In this document: positions 37,885 to 47,132 of the stretch, piece by piece
Layout of the letters: each line of letters starts with the position of its first letter
Numbering within the stretch: position 1 is the stretch's first letter
NCBI GenBank assembly: GCA_022457155.1
Contig: JAJGOT010000318.1
Span: 784,001-848,000 of the forward strand
DNA from: Cladopsammia gracilis
Lineage: Eukaryota; Cnidaria; Anthozoa; Scleractinia; Dendrophylliidae
Direction of reading: 5' to 3'
Length of the DNA stretch: 64,000 nucleotides
Notes under the pieces: generated by a model
What the model saw: the letters and a program-made list of their open reading frames with translations, nothing else
Databases searched by the model: none
Told to the model about the DNA's origin: nothing
Position numbers and translations under genes: made by a program

Positions 37885-38135
37885 ACTTTGATGGCATTAT
37901 TCATGGCTTACAAAAAATGCAATGCAGTGAAGACAAGATCAACAACGAAACTAAAACACTAGAGGATCTAACAAAGATTACTTTAGACAAAGGATTCACA
38001 ATTTCTGACAATGGAGCATCTGGAAATTGTATGTTTGCATTGTCTGACCAACTACGAAGCGTAAAAGGAGTAAACATCTCACACAAAAAACTACGGGAAA
38101 CTTTGGTCCAATTTCTCTCAGAGAACCCAAATCAG
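37885..38135 (+). CDS. OTU domain exon d, copy 1 (3-bp deletion at the active site)
   Basis: Bounded by tcttccag and gtaagt, phase 1 to phase 0. It encodes DFDGIIHGLQKMQ, an acidic helix, and the OTU cysteine motif ISDNGASGNC-MFALSDQL. Compared with copy 2, one Phe codon directly after Cys-Met is missing (251 against 254 nt). In OTU proteases the cysteine follows an Asp-Gly-x motif and is followed by a hydrophobic pair; the catalytic Cys is kept here, but the deletion could disturb the active-site helix. Confidence 0.75.
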
Positions 38136-38774
38136 GTAAGTCAGTGATTTGACTTTTCGTGAAGACTTCTTTTTTTTTCCTTGACTAAGATAATCGTTCA
38201 TTAGAGTGCGTCTTCAGGGGCAACGAACAAGCCGAGTTCACCAAAAGCTGTAGAAAGTCATGTTTATGTTTGTTTTGATGATTTAATGTCGTTTAAAGGG
38301 TTTCCATCTGTTCGGATGCCTTAGCTGAAAATTCAACAGGTCCATGGAAAGTATTAGGAACAAAAACCTTTTTCTAAAATACTTTACTGAGTATGATTTC
38401 TAAGAATTTTTTATGTTTGCTCCCACATTTTTAGCTGGACTTTCTGGAAAAGAAACATAGCATTTTTCACCCCCTTAAAAAACGTCAGGTGTAGTTTTTA
38501 TTGGGTCCGAAAACGTCAGTTTTCTTTTCCGATGATAGTTAGAATTACAATAATTGTAATCCGAAAATCTGAGGTCGGTATGCACATCCCGAACATGAGT
38601 TACCCTGTGTCTTTATGGAGTGTGGATGCTAGAATAACTTGTCTTGAAAAACACAGTAACAAATGAAATAGCTAAGAGGGTCAGTTTTTTAAATAAGTTA
38701 ACAATCAGATCAGATGAGATGAGATAAAAGATGAGAGAAAAACTAAAATTTACTTGCCTGAACTTTTATTTTAG

Positions 38775-39036
38775 CCCGATAGATCACCACTATTCAATTT
38801 TGTTTCTGGGTACGCATCATGGCCCGAATACTTAGGAAGCATGGCAAAGGATGGAACCTGGGGGGATCATTTGGTTCTACTTTGTGCAGCAAACTACTTT
38901 CAAACCCCCATCCATATTATCAGCAATCTTAGGCATGACATAGACATCAATCCAGATTGTCCAGTTGCCACCACCAACCCACTTGTGCTGGGACACGTTC
39001 ATGAGCTACACTATGTTAGCCTTCTGCCCATACAAG
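38775..39036 (+). CDS. OTU domain exon e, copy 1
   Basis: Bounded by ttattttag and gtaaaa, phase 0 to phase 1. It encodes PDRSPLFNFVSGYASWPEYL, then TWGDHLVLLCAANYFQTPIH and the C-terminal OTU histidine segment LGHVHELHYVSLLP. WGDxxxL..A and the final HYxSL are the hallmark of the OTU fold and carry the catalytic His. Confidence 0.8.
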
Positions 39037-40165
39037 GTAAAACTGTTTTCTGTTATAATTACCGTAACTTTTAAAATTATACTGCTGTTCAACTGCCCCA
39101 GAATGTGTTAGACACATTGTAGACTTGGTACGAAAATTTAATGTAATGAATGCAACATTTTTGCATGGGTTGATTTGGTGTAGAAACATGTGTGGGCCTT
39201 AGAACATTAAAAAGACCTCAAACGAATATGAATGAGGCGATTGAGACTGGAGAGAGATCCGCGAGTATCGGCATTGCTGATTTCCCTTACGTAAACGGTC
39301 AATGTCATTTCTAAAGTGCCCTATAATAAAATTTTTGATTTTCATTTTTTACATTTTCGTGTACTATTAGACTTTCTTACTCATCTTGCCAAATTTCAAT
39401 CTGGGCCTTAGGACATACTTATAAATGTATCTTTTCAAGATGAATTTTATTCTGTTCGAAGACAGGATTTGTTGACCTGGTTAAAATCCTTTCAGTTGTA
39501 TTTACATGATCCAGTCATAATTTTGGCGAGTGAGTCACTTTTGAGGCAAAACATCCAAGATTTCAGTGAAAATTTTCCCGGCAACAAGGTACTTAGGACG
39601 TTCTTGCCCGGAGCCCTTCAATCGAAACTGGTTTGTTTATTCCACCTCCTTTCTACAGTGTATTTTGTCGCTTTTAAATAAAAATGCATGGTTAAAAGCT
39701 GCACCATAGTTAATAAAGTGCAATAGTTATGAAACCTGAGAAATGTCTTTGTTCGATGTTTTTGTTATCGTTTTTCGGCCTTGACCCTGCACAACACAAT
39801 AGATGTCGAACTTTTGTTCAAGCAACTGAGCAATAGAAATAGTGCTATCAAGTTATTCAGTCATAGCGTGTGACCAAAAAACAAAAGATGTGCATGGTCA
39901 AGAACAGTTCAACATAAATTGTAGTTTCTTTATTATCTTCATTGAAGTCTGCAAGGTTTCATAACCAGTCCCTCGATTAACTATGGCTGCTCTAAATGGC
40001 TTATATACATGTACTGTATACTGCATAATTGATTTGATTACCAACACAGCTCAAAATTCTTCGAACGCAACAAAAATAAGTATATGGCAATTTTAACCCA
40101 TCATTGAGAAACTTTGTTTCCAATGTGCACATGCGATCTAACTGCAATGTTTTATTTTCTTCCAG

Positions 40166-40419
40166 ACTTTGATGGCATTATTCATGGCTTACAAAAAATG
40201 CAATGCAGTGAAGACAAGATCAACAATGAAACTAAAACACTAGAGGATCTAACAAAGATTGCTTTAGACAAAGGATTCACAATTTCTGACAATGGAGCAT
40301 CTGGAAATTGTATGTTCTTTGCATTGTCTGACCAACTACGAAGCGTAAAAGGAGTAAACATCTCACACAAAAAACTACGGGAAACTTTGGTCCAATTTCT
40401 CTCAGAGAACCCAAATCAG
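40166..40419 (+). CDS. OTU domain exon d, copy 2
   Basis: Same splice signals and phase as copy 1. The cysteine motif is complete: ISDNGASGNCMFFALSDQL. It also differs by Thr to Ala in LTKIALDKG. It is likely the functional version, joined to the linker exon at 17771 or to exon e of copy 1, both phase-compatible. Confidence 0.8.
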
Positions 40420-41058
40420 GTAAGTCAGTGATTTGACTTTTCGTGAAGACTTCATTTATTTTCCTTGACTAAGATAATCGTTCATTAGAGTGCGTCTTCA
40501 GGGGCAACGAACAAGCCGAGTTCACCAAAAGCTGTAGAAAGTCATGTTTATGTTTGTTTTGATGATTTAATGTCGTTTAAAGGGTTTCCATCTGTTCGGA
40601 TGCCTTAGCTGAAAATTCAACAGGTCCATGGAAAGTATTAGGAACAAAAACCTTTTCCTAAAATACTTTACTGAGTATGATTTCTAAGAATTTTTTATGT
40701 TTGCTCCCACATTTTTAGCTGGACTTTCTGGAAAAGAAACAAAGCATTTTTCACCCCCTTAAAAAACGTCAGGTGTAGTTTTTATTGGGTCCGAAAACGT
40801 CAGTTTTCTTTTCCGGTGACAGTTAGAATTACAATAATTGTAATCCGAAAATCTGAGGTCGGTATGCACATCCTGAACATGAGTTACCCTGTGTCTTTAT
40901 GGAGTGTGGATGCTAGAATAACTTGTCTTGAAAAACACAGTAACAAATGAAATAGCTAAGAGGGTCAGTTTTTTAAATAAGTTAACAATCAGATCAGATG
41001 AGATGAGATAAAAGATGAGAGAAAAACTAAAATTTACTTGCCTGAACTTTTATTTTAG

Positions 41059-41320
41059 CCCGATAGATCACCTCTATTCAATTTTGTTTCTGGGTACGCA
41101 TCATGGCCCGAATACTTAGGAAGCATGGCAAAGGATGGAACCTGGGGGGATCATTTGGTTCTACTTTGTGCAGCAAACTACTTTCAAACCCCCATCCATA
41201 TTATCAGCAATCTTAGGCATGACATAGACATCAATCCAGATTGTCCAGTTGCCACCACCAACCCACATGTGCTGGGACACGTTCACGAGCTACACTATGT
41301 TAGCCTTCTGCCCACACAAG
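41059..41320 (+). CDS. OTU domain exon e, copy 2
   Basis: Same boundaries and phase as copy 1, differing by a few residues (TTNPHVLGHVHELHYVSLL, PTQ). The phase-1 end implies at least one further downstream exon, which I cannot find before the Polinton, so the gene either continues far beyond or is truncated here. Confidence 0.8.
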
Positions 41321-41595
41321 GTAAAACTGTGATCTCTTATAATTACCGTAACGTAACTTTCGAAATTATACTGCTGTTCAACTGCTTTAGAATGTGTTAG
41401 ACACATTGTAGACTTGGTACGAAAATTTAATGTTAATGAATGCAACATTTTTGCATGGGTTGATTTGGTGTGGAAACGTGTGCGGACTAAGAACATTAAA
41501 AAGACCCCAAATTAATATGAATGAGGCGATTGAGACTAGAGAGAGATCCGCGAGTATTGGCATTGCTGATTTCCCTTACTTAAACGGTCAATGCC

Positions 41596-43240
41596 ATTTT
41601 TATCTTGTTAATGCGCATGCGCGCAAACAAGATATAGGTATCAGTACAAAAAAGGGACAAAAGTTGTTAACAAAGGTTCGTTGTTAACTTGTGAACTTTT
41701 GTCCGGGGAGGTAAGTTCTTTCTTCTTTATAGAAGCTATATTAGGGCATTGAGGATATGGTTGGTTAAACCGGTTAGGATTTCAAGAAGGCCATCACATA
41801 CCACCACTAAAATTTTTTGGGAGCACCCCCGGACCTATTGTTAATTTCCCTAGGGTATTGGGATGTCATGAACTTGTCATAATTATCTCACGCTACGTCA
41901 CCACAAAGGTATTAAAGTTCTTATTTAGTTTCAATATCTCACGTTACCTACGGTATCAATCTTTCAAATTTGTTTTTAAGTGGATGTGTCCGAGACGTTC
42001 TACGCTACTTGCGTCTTGTGCTTTTTGTTTCCTGTCAAGTTGCACTTGGGCCTCTTTTACTGTTTCTGTCTTATTCGTCATGACTGTTGTAGTATCTTTG
42101 TCCGCTTTTTTGAGGTTTACAGCAGAGTTGTTTTTCAACTCTTTTAGAGCTATGACCTCATCGCCTGACAGATTGTTTCTTATCTAGGATTTATTGTTTC
42201 CGTGGTTTCAACCAGATAAAATCTACACATGTTAAATAAAAAAACACGCAACTTCATTCATAACGGACAATATACTTCTAAAACCAAAAAATATCAACAG
42301 TTTTTCCAAGAATTAACTTCAAATAGCGATCAAATACAAACCACTTGATTTCTTACACTCAAAAACATCCATTTAATCCCTGATAGTTACCAAACACATG
42401 ATACCGGAAATAGAAAACTCTCGACTTTCAAATTAAAAAAGTCAGAACTACTATATATTCGCAAATAACCCATTTATAACATTAACTATTGCAGCCATTT
42501 CTTTTTCAACTCTCCACATAAGAAAAATCAACGTCCACTTCACTTTCCAAAAAAAATCACATCAATATCGATAACAAGATTCAACTGCGTTAAATCTTTC
42601 CTTTAACAAGCATTGACAACTACTTAATTATCCCATTCAACACTAACAGATGTACCACTAATCGAAAAACCAGAAAACATAGATAAATTATTTCAGCCCA
42701 CCCACAACTGAAAAAAGTTACAAGAAAATATTAAACATCAAACAACATTTAACAGACCAATCTTAAACAATTTATCAATGTCGCCAACCCTTACCTTTGA
42801 ACGCTATTTCCGACAGCCAATCTCTTTAAATTCTAATTCATTTTCATTTTGTTTCAACATACCAATTTAAAGGTATCCTTATAAAAACACAGACCTAGGG
42901 ATTGTCTCATCAAACACGTCAATCAAAACATAAAAGTATCTCAGCAAAAAATAAAAAAGCTATCAGTCGCCAGCAAAACACAATGATTTCCCTCAACACA
43001 AAATAGCCCATAGGAGTACAATTTTCTTACTTAAAACGATTTACACCTTTTCAGTTGAAAACAAAAGAGAGTAATCACTTCTTTTTCGGTGCAAGCTGTA
43101 AATCTAATTTCGCAAGAAATAGTGCTCTTCAAACACCATAAAGAATGTCTCTCTTGGATACCAAAAACAAAATAATAAAGTAAAACCTTAAATCTTTTAA
43201 CAATATACGGATACGCCGACAGACAAAAAATTAAATCAGA
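41596..43240. repeat. Dispersed repeat copy B
   Basis: The part from 41596 to about 41975 matches 59466-59850 (shared cttttgtccgg, gaagctatattagggcattg, tccctagggtattgggatgt). The part at 42363-42650 matches 60978-61240 (gataccggaaatagaaaact). The rest is AT-rich. No intact reading frame. Confidence 0.75.
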
Positions 43241-43249
43241 CTGAGCAAG

Positions 43250-44056
43250 AAAGTTGCGAGGGTCTTTTAACCAAAGCAGAATGTCTAAAAGCACTTAAGG
43301 ATATGGAATGTAACAAAACACCAGGCTCTGATGGATTACCTGCAGAATTTTACAAAGTTTTTTTGGAATGATATTGCTGATTATTTTCTAAAATCGATAA
43401 ATTATGCACATCAAACGGGACAGATGTCAATTACCCAAAGGCGTGGTATTATCAAGCTTATTCCAAAGAAAGATGCTAAACCGCACTTTATCAAAAACTG
43501 GCGACCGATATCTTTATTAAACTGTAGCAGCCAAAGCGATCGCAAACCGCCTTAAACAGGTTCTTTTGAAATTAATCGACAATGACCAAACCGGTTTTCT
43601 TAAAGGTAGATTCATTGGAGAGAATATTAGACTCATCGATGGTATTATAAAATATACAGCAGAAAAAATATTCCTGGTCTCCTTCTTTTCCTTGACTTTG
43701 AAAAAGCTTTTGACACGGTAGAGTGGCCTTTCTTGCAAAAGACTCTTCGTCATTACGATTTTGGCCCAGACGCTATAAACTGGATTCAACTTTTCTATCA
43801 TAACATAGAAAGCTGCATCCTAAATAACGGTTGGTCAAGTAACTTCTTTAAACTTGAAAGGGGAGTTAGGCAAGGCTGCCCTCTCTCTCCATATCTTTTT
43901 ATTTTATGTGTAGAAGTGTTAGCTGAGGCAATCAGAAAAAACAAAAATATCAAGGGCATAACAATTGATGAACAAGAATTAATATCAGCCAATATGCAGA
44001 TGACACTACCCTAATTTTAGATGGATCGAGGGACTCGTTTACAAATTCTTTACAAG
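43250..44056 (+). pseudogene. Non-LTR retrotransposon reverse transcriptase fragment, several frameshifts
   Basis: The reading passes through KTPGSDGLPAEFYK, GIIKLIPKKDAKPHFIKNWR with PISLLN, then LKGRFIGENIRL, FLDFEKAFDTVEWPFLQKTL, LERGVRQGCPLSPYLFILCV and a YADDT-like site (ADDTTLILDG). These are fingers-palm motifs of a LINE reverse transcriptase, probably L1/Tx1-like. There are at least three frame changes (near 43365, 43535 and 43660) and one near 43990. It stops abruptly at about 44056, where the Polinton-associated sequence begins. Confidence 0.8.
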
Positions 44057-44115
44057 AGGGTCCCCTATACCTTTTCTGAAAACAGTTTCACGCAAAAGTA
44101 ATTGGCCTTTACACG

Positions 44116-44392
44116 AGTAGTTGATATTAGCCACTTTTGAGACAGTCCAAATTTCTCCCAGTTTAAGCAGTTCACAAAAATTCTAAAAAATCCTCAAAAA
44201 TTCGTCGAGTTCCGCCATTTTTCACACAATTGATAATTTCTTTAAATCTGCTCAATCTATCAGAATTGTGATGATTCTGCTGAATTTAGCTGGTGAAAAA
44301 TTCTTTGTTAATTGCCTAAATCAGCAGGAAATGAATTGTGTGAAAACTGGGAGAAATTTGGACTGTCTCAAAAGTGGCTAATATCAACTACT
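44116..44392. repeat. Nested hairpin at the left end of the element, 49-bp arms
   Basis: The arms at 44116-44164 and 44344-44392 are exact reverse complements (agtagttgatattagccact ... ). A second, imperfect inverted repeat (cacacaatt...aattgtgtg) lies inside. It may be a MITE or a terminal structure of the element. Confidence 0.8.
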
Positions 44393-44513
44393 GACTGCTA
44401 AAAATGAGCACAAAAAAATATTTTGAAATTAGGCATTCTGAAAAAATCTTTCCCTAAATTCCGCAGCGGCCAAATTCCATCCAAAACTCAAAAAAATCTC
44501 TTCCGGCAAGAAA

Positions 44514-45059
44514 ATGTCTGATTCCGAAGAAGAAGAAATCGATTTCACTCCTGAAATTATTCGAGAAATCCGCACAACATGCCATTCTCACAAAAATCCC
44601 AGGCTGGAACATTTCAAAAATATCATCCGCAAAAATCAGGGGAAAAATCAAATTCCACTCAAAGATCTCGAATTTTATCAAGAACAAATTCTCTCCCAAA
44701 TTCCCCGTGACGAAATCACAAGAAAAAAAGTCCGGGATTTCGTCAAAGCTTCCAAGTGGAAAAAAGTCCATGGCAACGATCATGCAATTTTTAATCACAT
44801 AACAGGTCACGACGGAAATGATTATGAACACCTGGAAAAATTCCTCATCGACGACTTTAAATATTTTTCACTTGCATATAATGACCTTCATCCCAGCAGA
44901 AAAAAGTTTCTCAATTGCCATCAAGTTCTTTTCGCCCTGTTGAAGAAGAACGGTTTCAATCCAAATGAAGATGATTTCAAACTGCTCAAACTTCCATCCA
45001 GACGGGCGGAACAAGAAAAAATAATCCAAACAATCTTCAAAAAATGTCATTGGAAATAA
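44514..45059 (+). CDS. Candidate VLTF3-like late transcription factor
   Basis: A 181-residue protein starting with an acidic segment (MSDSEEEEIDFTPE). The middle and C-terminus have a helical pattern: IPLKDLEFYQEQILSQI, then KVRDFVKASKWKKVHGNDHA, then RKKFLNCHQVLFALLKKNGF and a closing segment ending HW. The order of hydrophobic and charged positions recalls the C-terminal domain of poxvirus late transcription factor VLTF3-type proteins of large DNA viruses, some of which are reported in Polinton relatives. The N-terminal zinc-binding part of that family is not visible. The protein is intact. Alternative: an unrelated element-specific protein. The late-type start signals of the capsid genes fit the VLTF3 idea. 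Confidence 0.45.
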   Translation: MSDSEEEEIDFTPEIIREIRTTCHSHKNPRLEHFKNIIRKNQGKNQIPLKDLEFYQEQILSQIPRDEITRKKVRDFVKASKWKKVHGNDHAIFNHITGHDGNDYEHLEKFLIDDFKYFSLAYNDLHPSRKKFLNCHQVLFALLKKNGFNPNEDDFKLLKLPSRRAEQEKIIQTIFKKCHWK

Positions 45060-45060
45060 A

Positions 45061-45324
45061 ATGGATCTTGAAAAAGTATTTTCCAATGAAGCCGAGCGAA
45101 GCGACGCGAGTGACCATGAAGATTGTTCCACATGCTCAGAGGAAGAAATAAGAAGCGACGATGAGACTCCGACAACATCGTATGATGAATTTATTGTGTC
45201 TGATTCAGAGATGGAGGAAGCTGAGCGAAGCGACGAAATCGAAGACTCAATTGAACTTCTCTTTGAATCATTCGTCAATCTCCAGGAGGAACATAAAATT
45301 CTCAGAAATGAACTCCAAAAGTAA
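45061..45324 (+). CDS. Small acidic coiled-coil protein
   Basis: It starts one base after the preceding gene at an aataaaatg context. It is 87 residues, very acidic (EDCSTCSEEEIRSDDE), with a C-terminal heptad-like helix IEDSIELLFESFVNLQEEHK. That module is shared with the 62-residue protein at 58304 (IDSIDLLMESYVNL). Two copies of an AERSD segment are encoded by gagcgaagcga repeats. Function unknown. Confidence 0.6.
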   Translation: MDLEKVFSNEAERSDASDHEDCSTCSEEEIRSDDETPTTSYDEFIVSDSEMEEAERSDEIEDSIELLFESFVNLQEEHKILRNELQK

Positions 45325-45529
45325 AGTTGCCTCCTGTGGGAAATCCACCGGGAAATGAAAGAAAGCCAAGCGAAACGAAAGCGAAGTGAAGCGAAGTGAA
45401 GCAGTGTTTTGAAATAACAGACTTTGTGAATATTAATGTAAAAACATTCATATTCCAGGCCTGTCACATGATTTATTTTAACCAATTAGATCTTTACACG
45501 AAATTTATACAATTTTCGATATATATTTT

Positions 45530-45740
45530 TCACAAAATATGAAATTTTTTTTCAGCGGAATATTTTTTAGTCAAAAAATATTTCCCCCAGATTTCAGCGG
45601 AATATTTTTTCCAGAATTTTTCAGCGGAATATTTTTCCACCAGATTTTTCAGCGGAATATTTTTTTCAGCGGAATATTTTTTCCAGAATTTTTCAGCGGA
45701 ATATTTTTTCCAGAATTTTTCAGCGGAACATTTTTTGTGT
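45530..45740. repeat. TTTTTCAGCGGAATATTTTT tandem array
   Basis: About eight irregular copies of cagcggaatattttt with ccagaattt spacers. The frame through it (FSGIFF repeats) is a by-product. Confidence 0.7.
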
Positions 45741-45804
45741 CTAACGCGTTAGACAGTTTTTAGGGGGGGGGGAGAAATTGGAATTTTGTCTAACGCGTTA
45801 GACA
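45738..45804. promoter_or_regulatory. Paired 18-bp perfect palindromes
   Basis: The sequence tgtctaacgcgttagaca occurs at 45738-45755 and again at 45787-45804, separated by a G10 run and gagaaattgg. Identical palindromes 49 bases apart in a non-coding gap between convergent gene blocks suggest a binding site, origin or terminator; the sequence does not say which. Confidence 0.55.
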
Positions 45805-45837
45805 CCAAGCTTTTCCACATCGCTCAGCGGAATCTTA
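45805..45837 (-). pseudogene. Duplicated tail of the integrase chromodomain
   Basis: On the minus strand it encodes IPLSDVEKLG, nearly identical to the VPLSDVEKLG end of the integrase at 46186. It lies downstream of the 103-residue gene, so this gene sits between two copies of the integrase tail. Confidence 0.65.
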
Positions 45838-45842
45838 GCCAC

Positions 45843-46154
45843 TTATTTTTCGAGATAAGTTCTGAAATGCATCACATCTTCACATGTTTCTTTATATTTT
45901 TTGATTGTGAGAAGATTCTCGCATGTTCTTTTGATTTCTTCCAAATAAGATGACACTGGCTGTCTTTGGAGAATTGAGTTGAAATGATTCATCGTTGCTG
46001 TTTCAATTTTTTTCGTTTTTTCATAATTCTCAGAAAGTTGGTATTCATCCCAGCGATAACTCTCATAAAACTCGCTAAGACCAATATTTCTTAGAAAGTA
46101 GTTTTCCTTCCAATTAAATCGGTGTTCGACATTCATTATTTTAGAAGAAAACAT
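45843..46154 (-). CDS. Hypothetical 103-residue protein
   Basis: A Lys/Glu/Tyr-rich, helical protein (for example RWDEYQLSENYEKTKKIETA) with no recognised domain. The start may be the first Met or the Met at MNVEHRFNW. It follows the integrase after about 30 bases, in the same direction. Confidence 0.45.
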   Translation of the reverse strand: MFSSKIMNVEHRFNWKENYFLRNIGLSEFYESYRWDEYQLSENYEKTKKIETATMNHFNSILQRQPVSSYLEEIKRTCENLLTIKKYKETCEDVMHFRTYLEK

Positions 46155-46185
46155 TAAATATTTTTAATTTCAATGATTGACTTTT

Positions 46186-47130
46186 TTAGCCAAGCTTTTC
46201 CACATCACTCAGTGGAACCCAAGAATTAAATTTGTCAGGGTAACCTGTCCATTTTACAAGCGCGAGTTTTCGCTTATTATCGCGGCGAATAACTTTTTCA
46301 ATTCGAAACACATCTTGCGTTGTTCTTTGGAGTTCCGCTTCGTAAAATGATCCGGTGATTGATTCTCCCAACAGATCAACTAATTTATACGTTACAGGGT
46401 TTGTGTTCTTTATTTCGTCAATCACAAATATCTCCTCTGTCCAGTTCGACATGAAACCTTTGTCAAATATCTTTCGTTTAAACTTTGAAATTCTCACCCT
46501 GTCGCCAACCCTGAATTTTGCCGGGTTGTGTTTAGCATAAATTAAATCTCCGTATAAATTAGCGAAAACCTTTTTCTCATTTTCCTGTTTGCTCGCCTCT
46601 GCGGGACTCATCCGAATGCTCGAATGAAAACGATGATTATATTCATCCAGTAATTTGCCAAGTTTGTCCCAGTATATTGTATTGTTGTTCGCGCTAAACA
46701 TTTTAAAGAGTTTCTCCTTAAAAGACCTGTTCCAGCGCTCAACAACAGATGCCTTTTCTTCGTTTTGTGTTGTGTACAATTTTACCCCATTCTTATCAAG
46801 CAGATTTTTCATTGTTGCGTTGAAAAATTCAGACCCTTTGTCACTCCAAAGCATTTTCGGTTTTCGCTTCGTTTTAAATATATCTCGGAAAGCATCAGCC
46901 ACTGTTTGACCTCGTTTGTCTTTCAGGGGGCGAATCCAACCGAATTTTGAGAAAACATCGATCACCATCAGGAGATATCTGATCCCTTTATCCCACCTCG
47001 AAAATTTCCCCATTTCGACCAGATCAGCCGCCCAAATGTTGTCAATCCCATATGCTATGACTCGCCTCTTTGGAAAGCGTCGCCTGATTGGCTGGTGAAG
47101 TTCATTTGCCAGATTTTGAGCCCAGCCTTC
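46186..47130 (-). CDS. Polinton integrase (rve) with C-terminal chromodomain
   Basis: DNA integration enzyme of the retroviral integrase superfamily. Catalytic acidic residues are seen in GIDNIWAADLVEM, KMLWSDKGSEFFN and EEKASVVERWNRSFKEKL, followed by an SH3-like segment (FRVGDRVRISKF) and a chromodomain (FRIEKVIRRDNKRKLALVKW with TGYPDKFNSWVPLSD). The recognisable protein starts near WAQNLANELHQPIRRRFPKR, just after the stop of the preceding gene. There is no Met before MGKFSRW, and the usual N-terminal zinc-binding region is not seen, so the gene may be 5'-truncated or read by frameshifting from the upstream gene. The open frame upstream to 47283 overlaps coding sequence in another frame. 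Confidence 0.85.
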   Translation of the reverse strand, partial: EGWAQNLANELHQPIRRRFPKRRVIAYGIDNIWAADLVEMGKFSRWDKGIRYLLMVIDVFSKFGWIRPLKDKRGQTVADAFRDIFKTKRKPKMLWSDKGSEFFNATMKNLLDKNGVKLYTTQNEEKASVVERWNRSFKEKLFKMFSANNNTIYWDKLGKLLDEYNHRFHSSIRMSPAEASKQENEKKVFANLYGDLIYAKHNPAKFRVGDRVRISKFKRKIFDKGFMSNWTEEIFVIDEIKNTNPVTYKLVDLLGESITGSFYEAELQRTTQDVFRIEKVIRRDNKRKLALVKWTGYPDKFNSWVPLSDVEKLG

Positions 47131-47132
47131 AC

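Larger units (their letters stand above)
37137..39313 (+). repeat. Tandem duplication copy 1 (OTU exon pair)
   Basis: This unit is repeated at 39418-41595 with an offset of about 2281 bases and only scattered differences. It covers about 750 bases upstream of the first OTU exon, both exons and the intron between. About 100 bases (39314-39417) separate the copies. Confidence 0.9.
39418..41595 (+). repeat. Tandem duplication copy 2 (OTU exon pair)
   Basis: Second copy of 37137-39313. It ends abruptly at about 41595, where dispersed repeat B (tcttgttaatgcgcatgcgc) begins. Confidence 0.9.

Noticed and set aside
45539..45763. Phe-rich 74-residue frame (FFSGIFF)
   Set aside because: By-product of an AT-rich repeat array.
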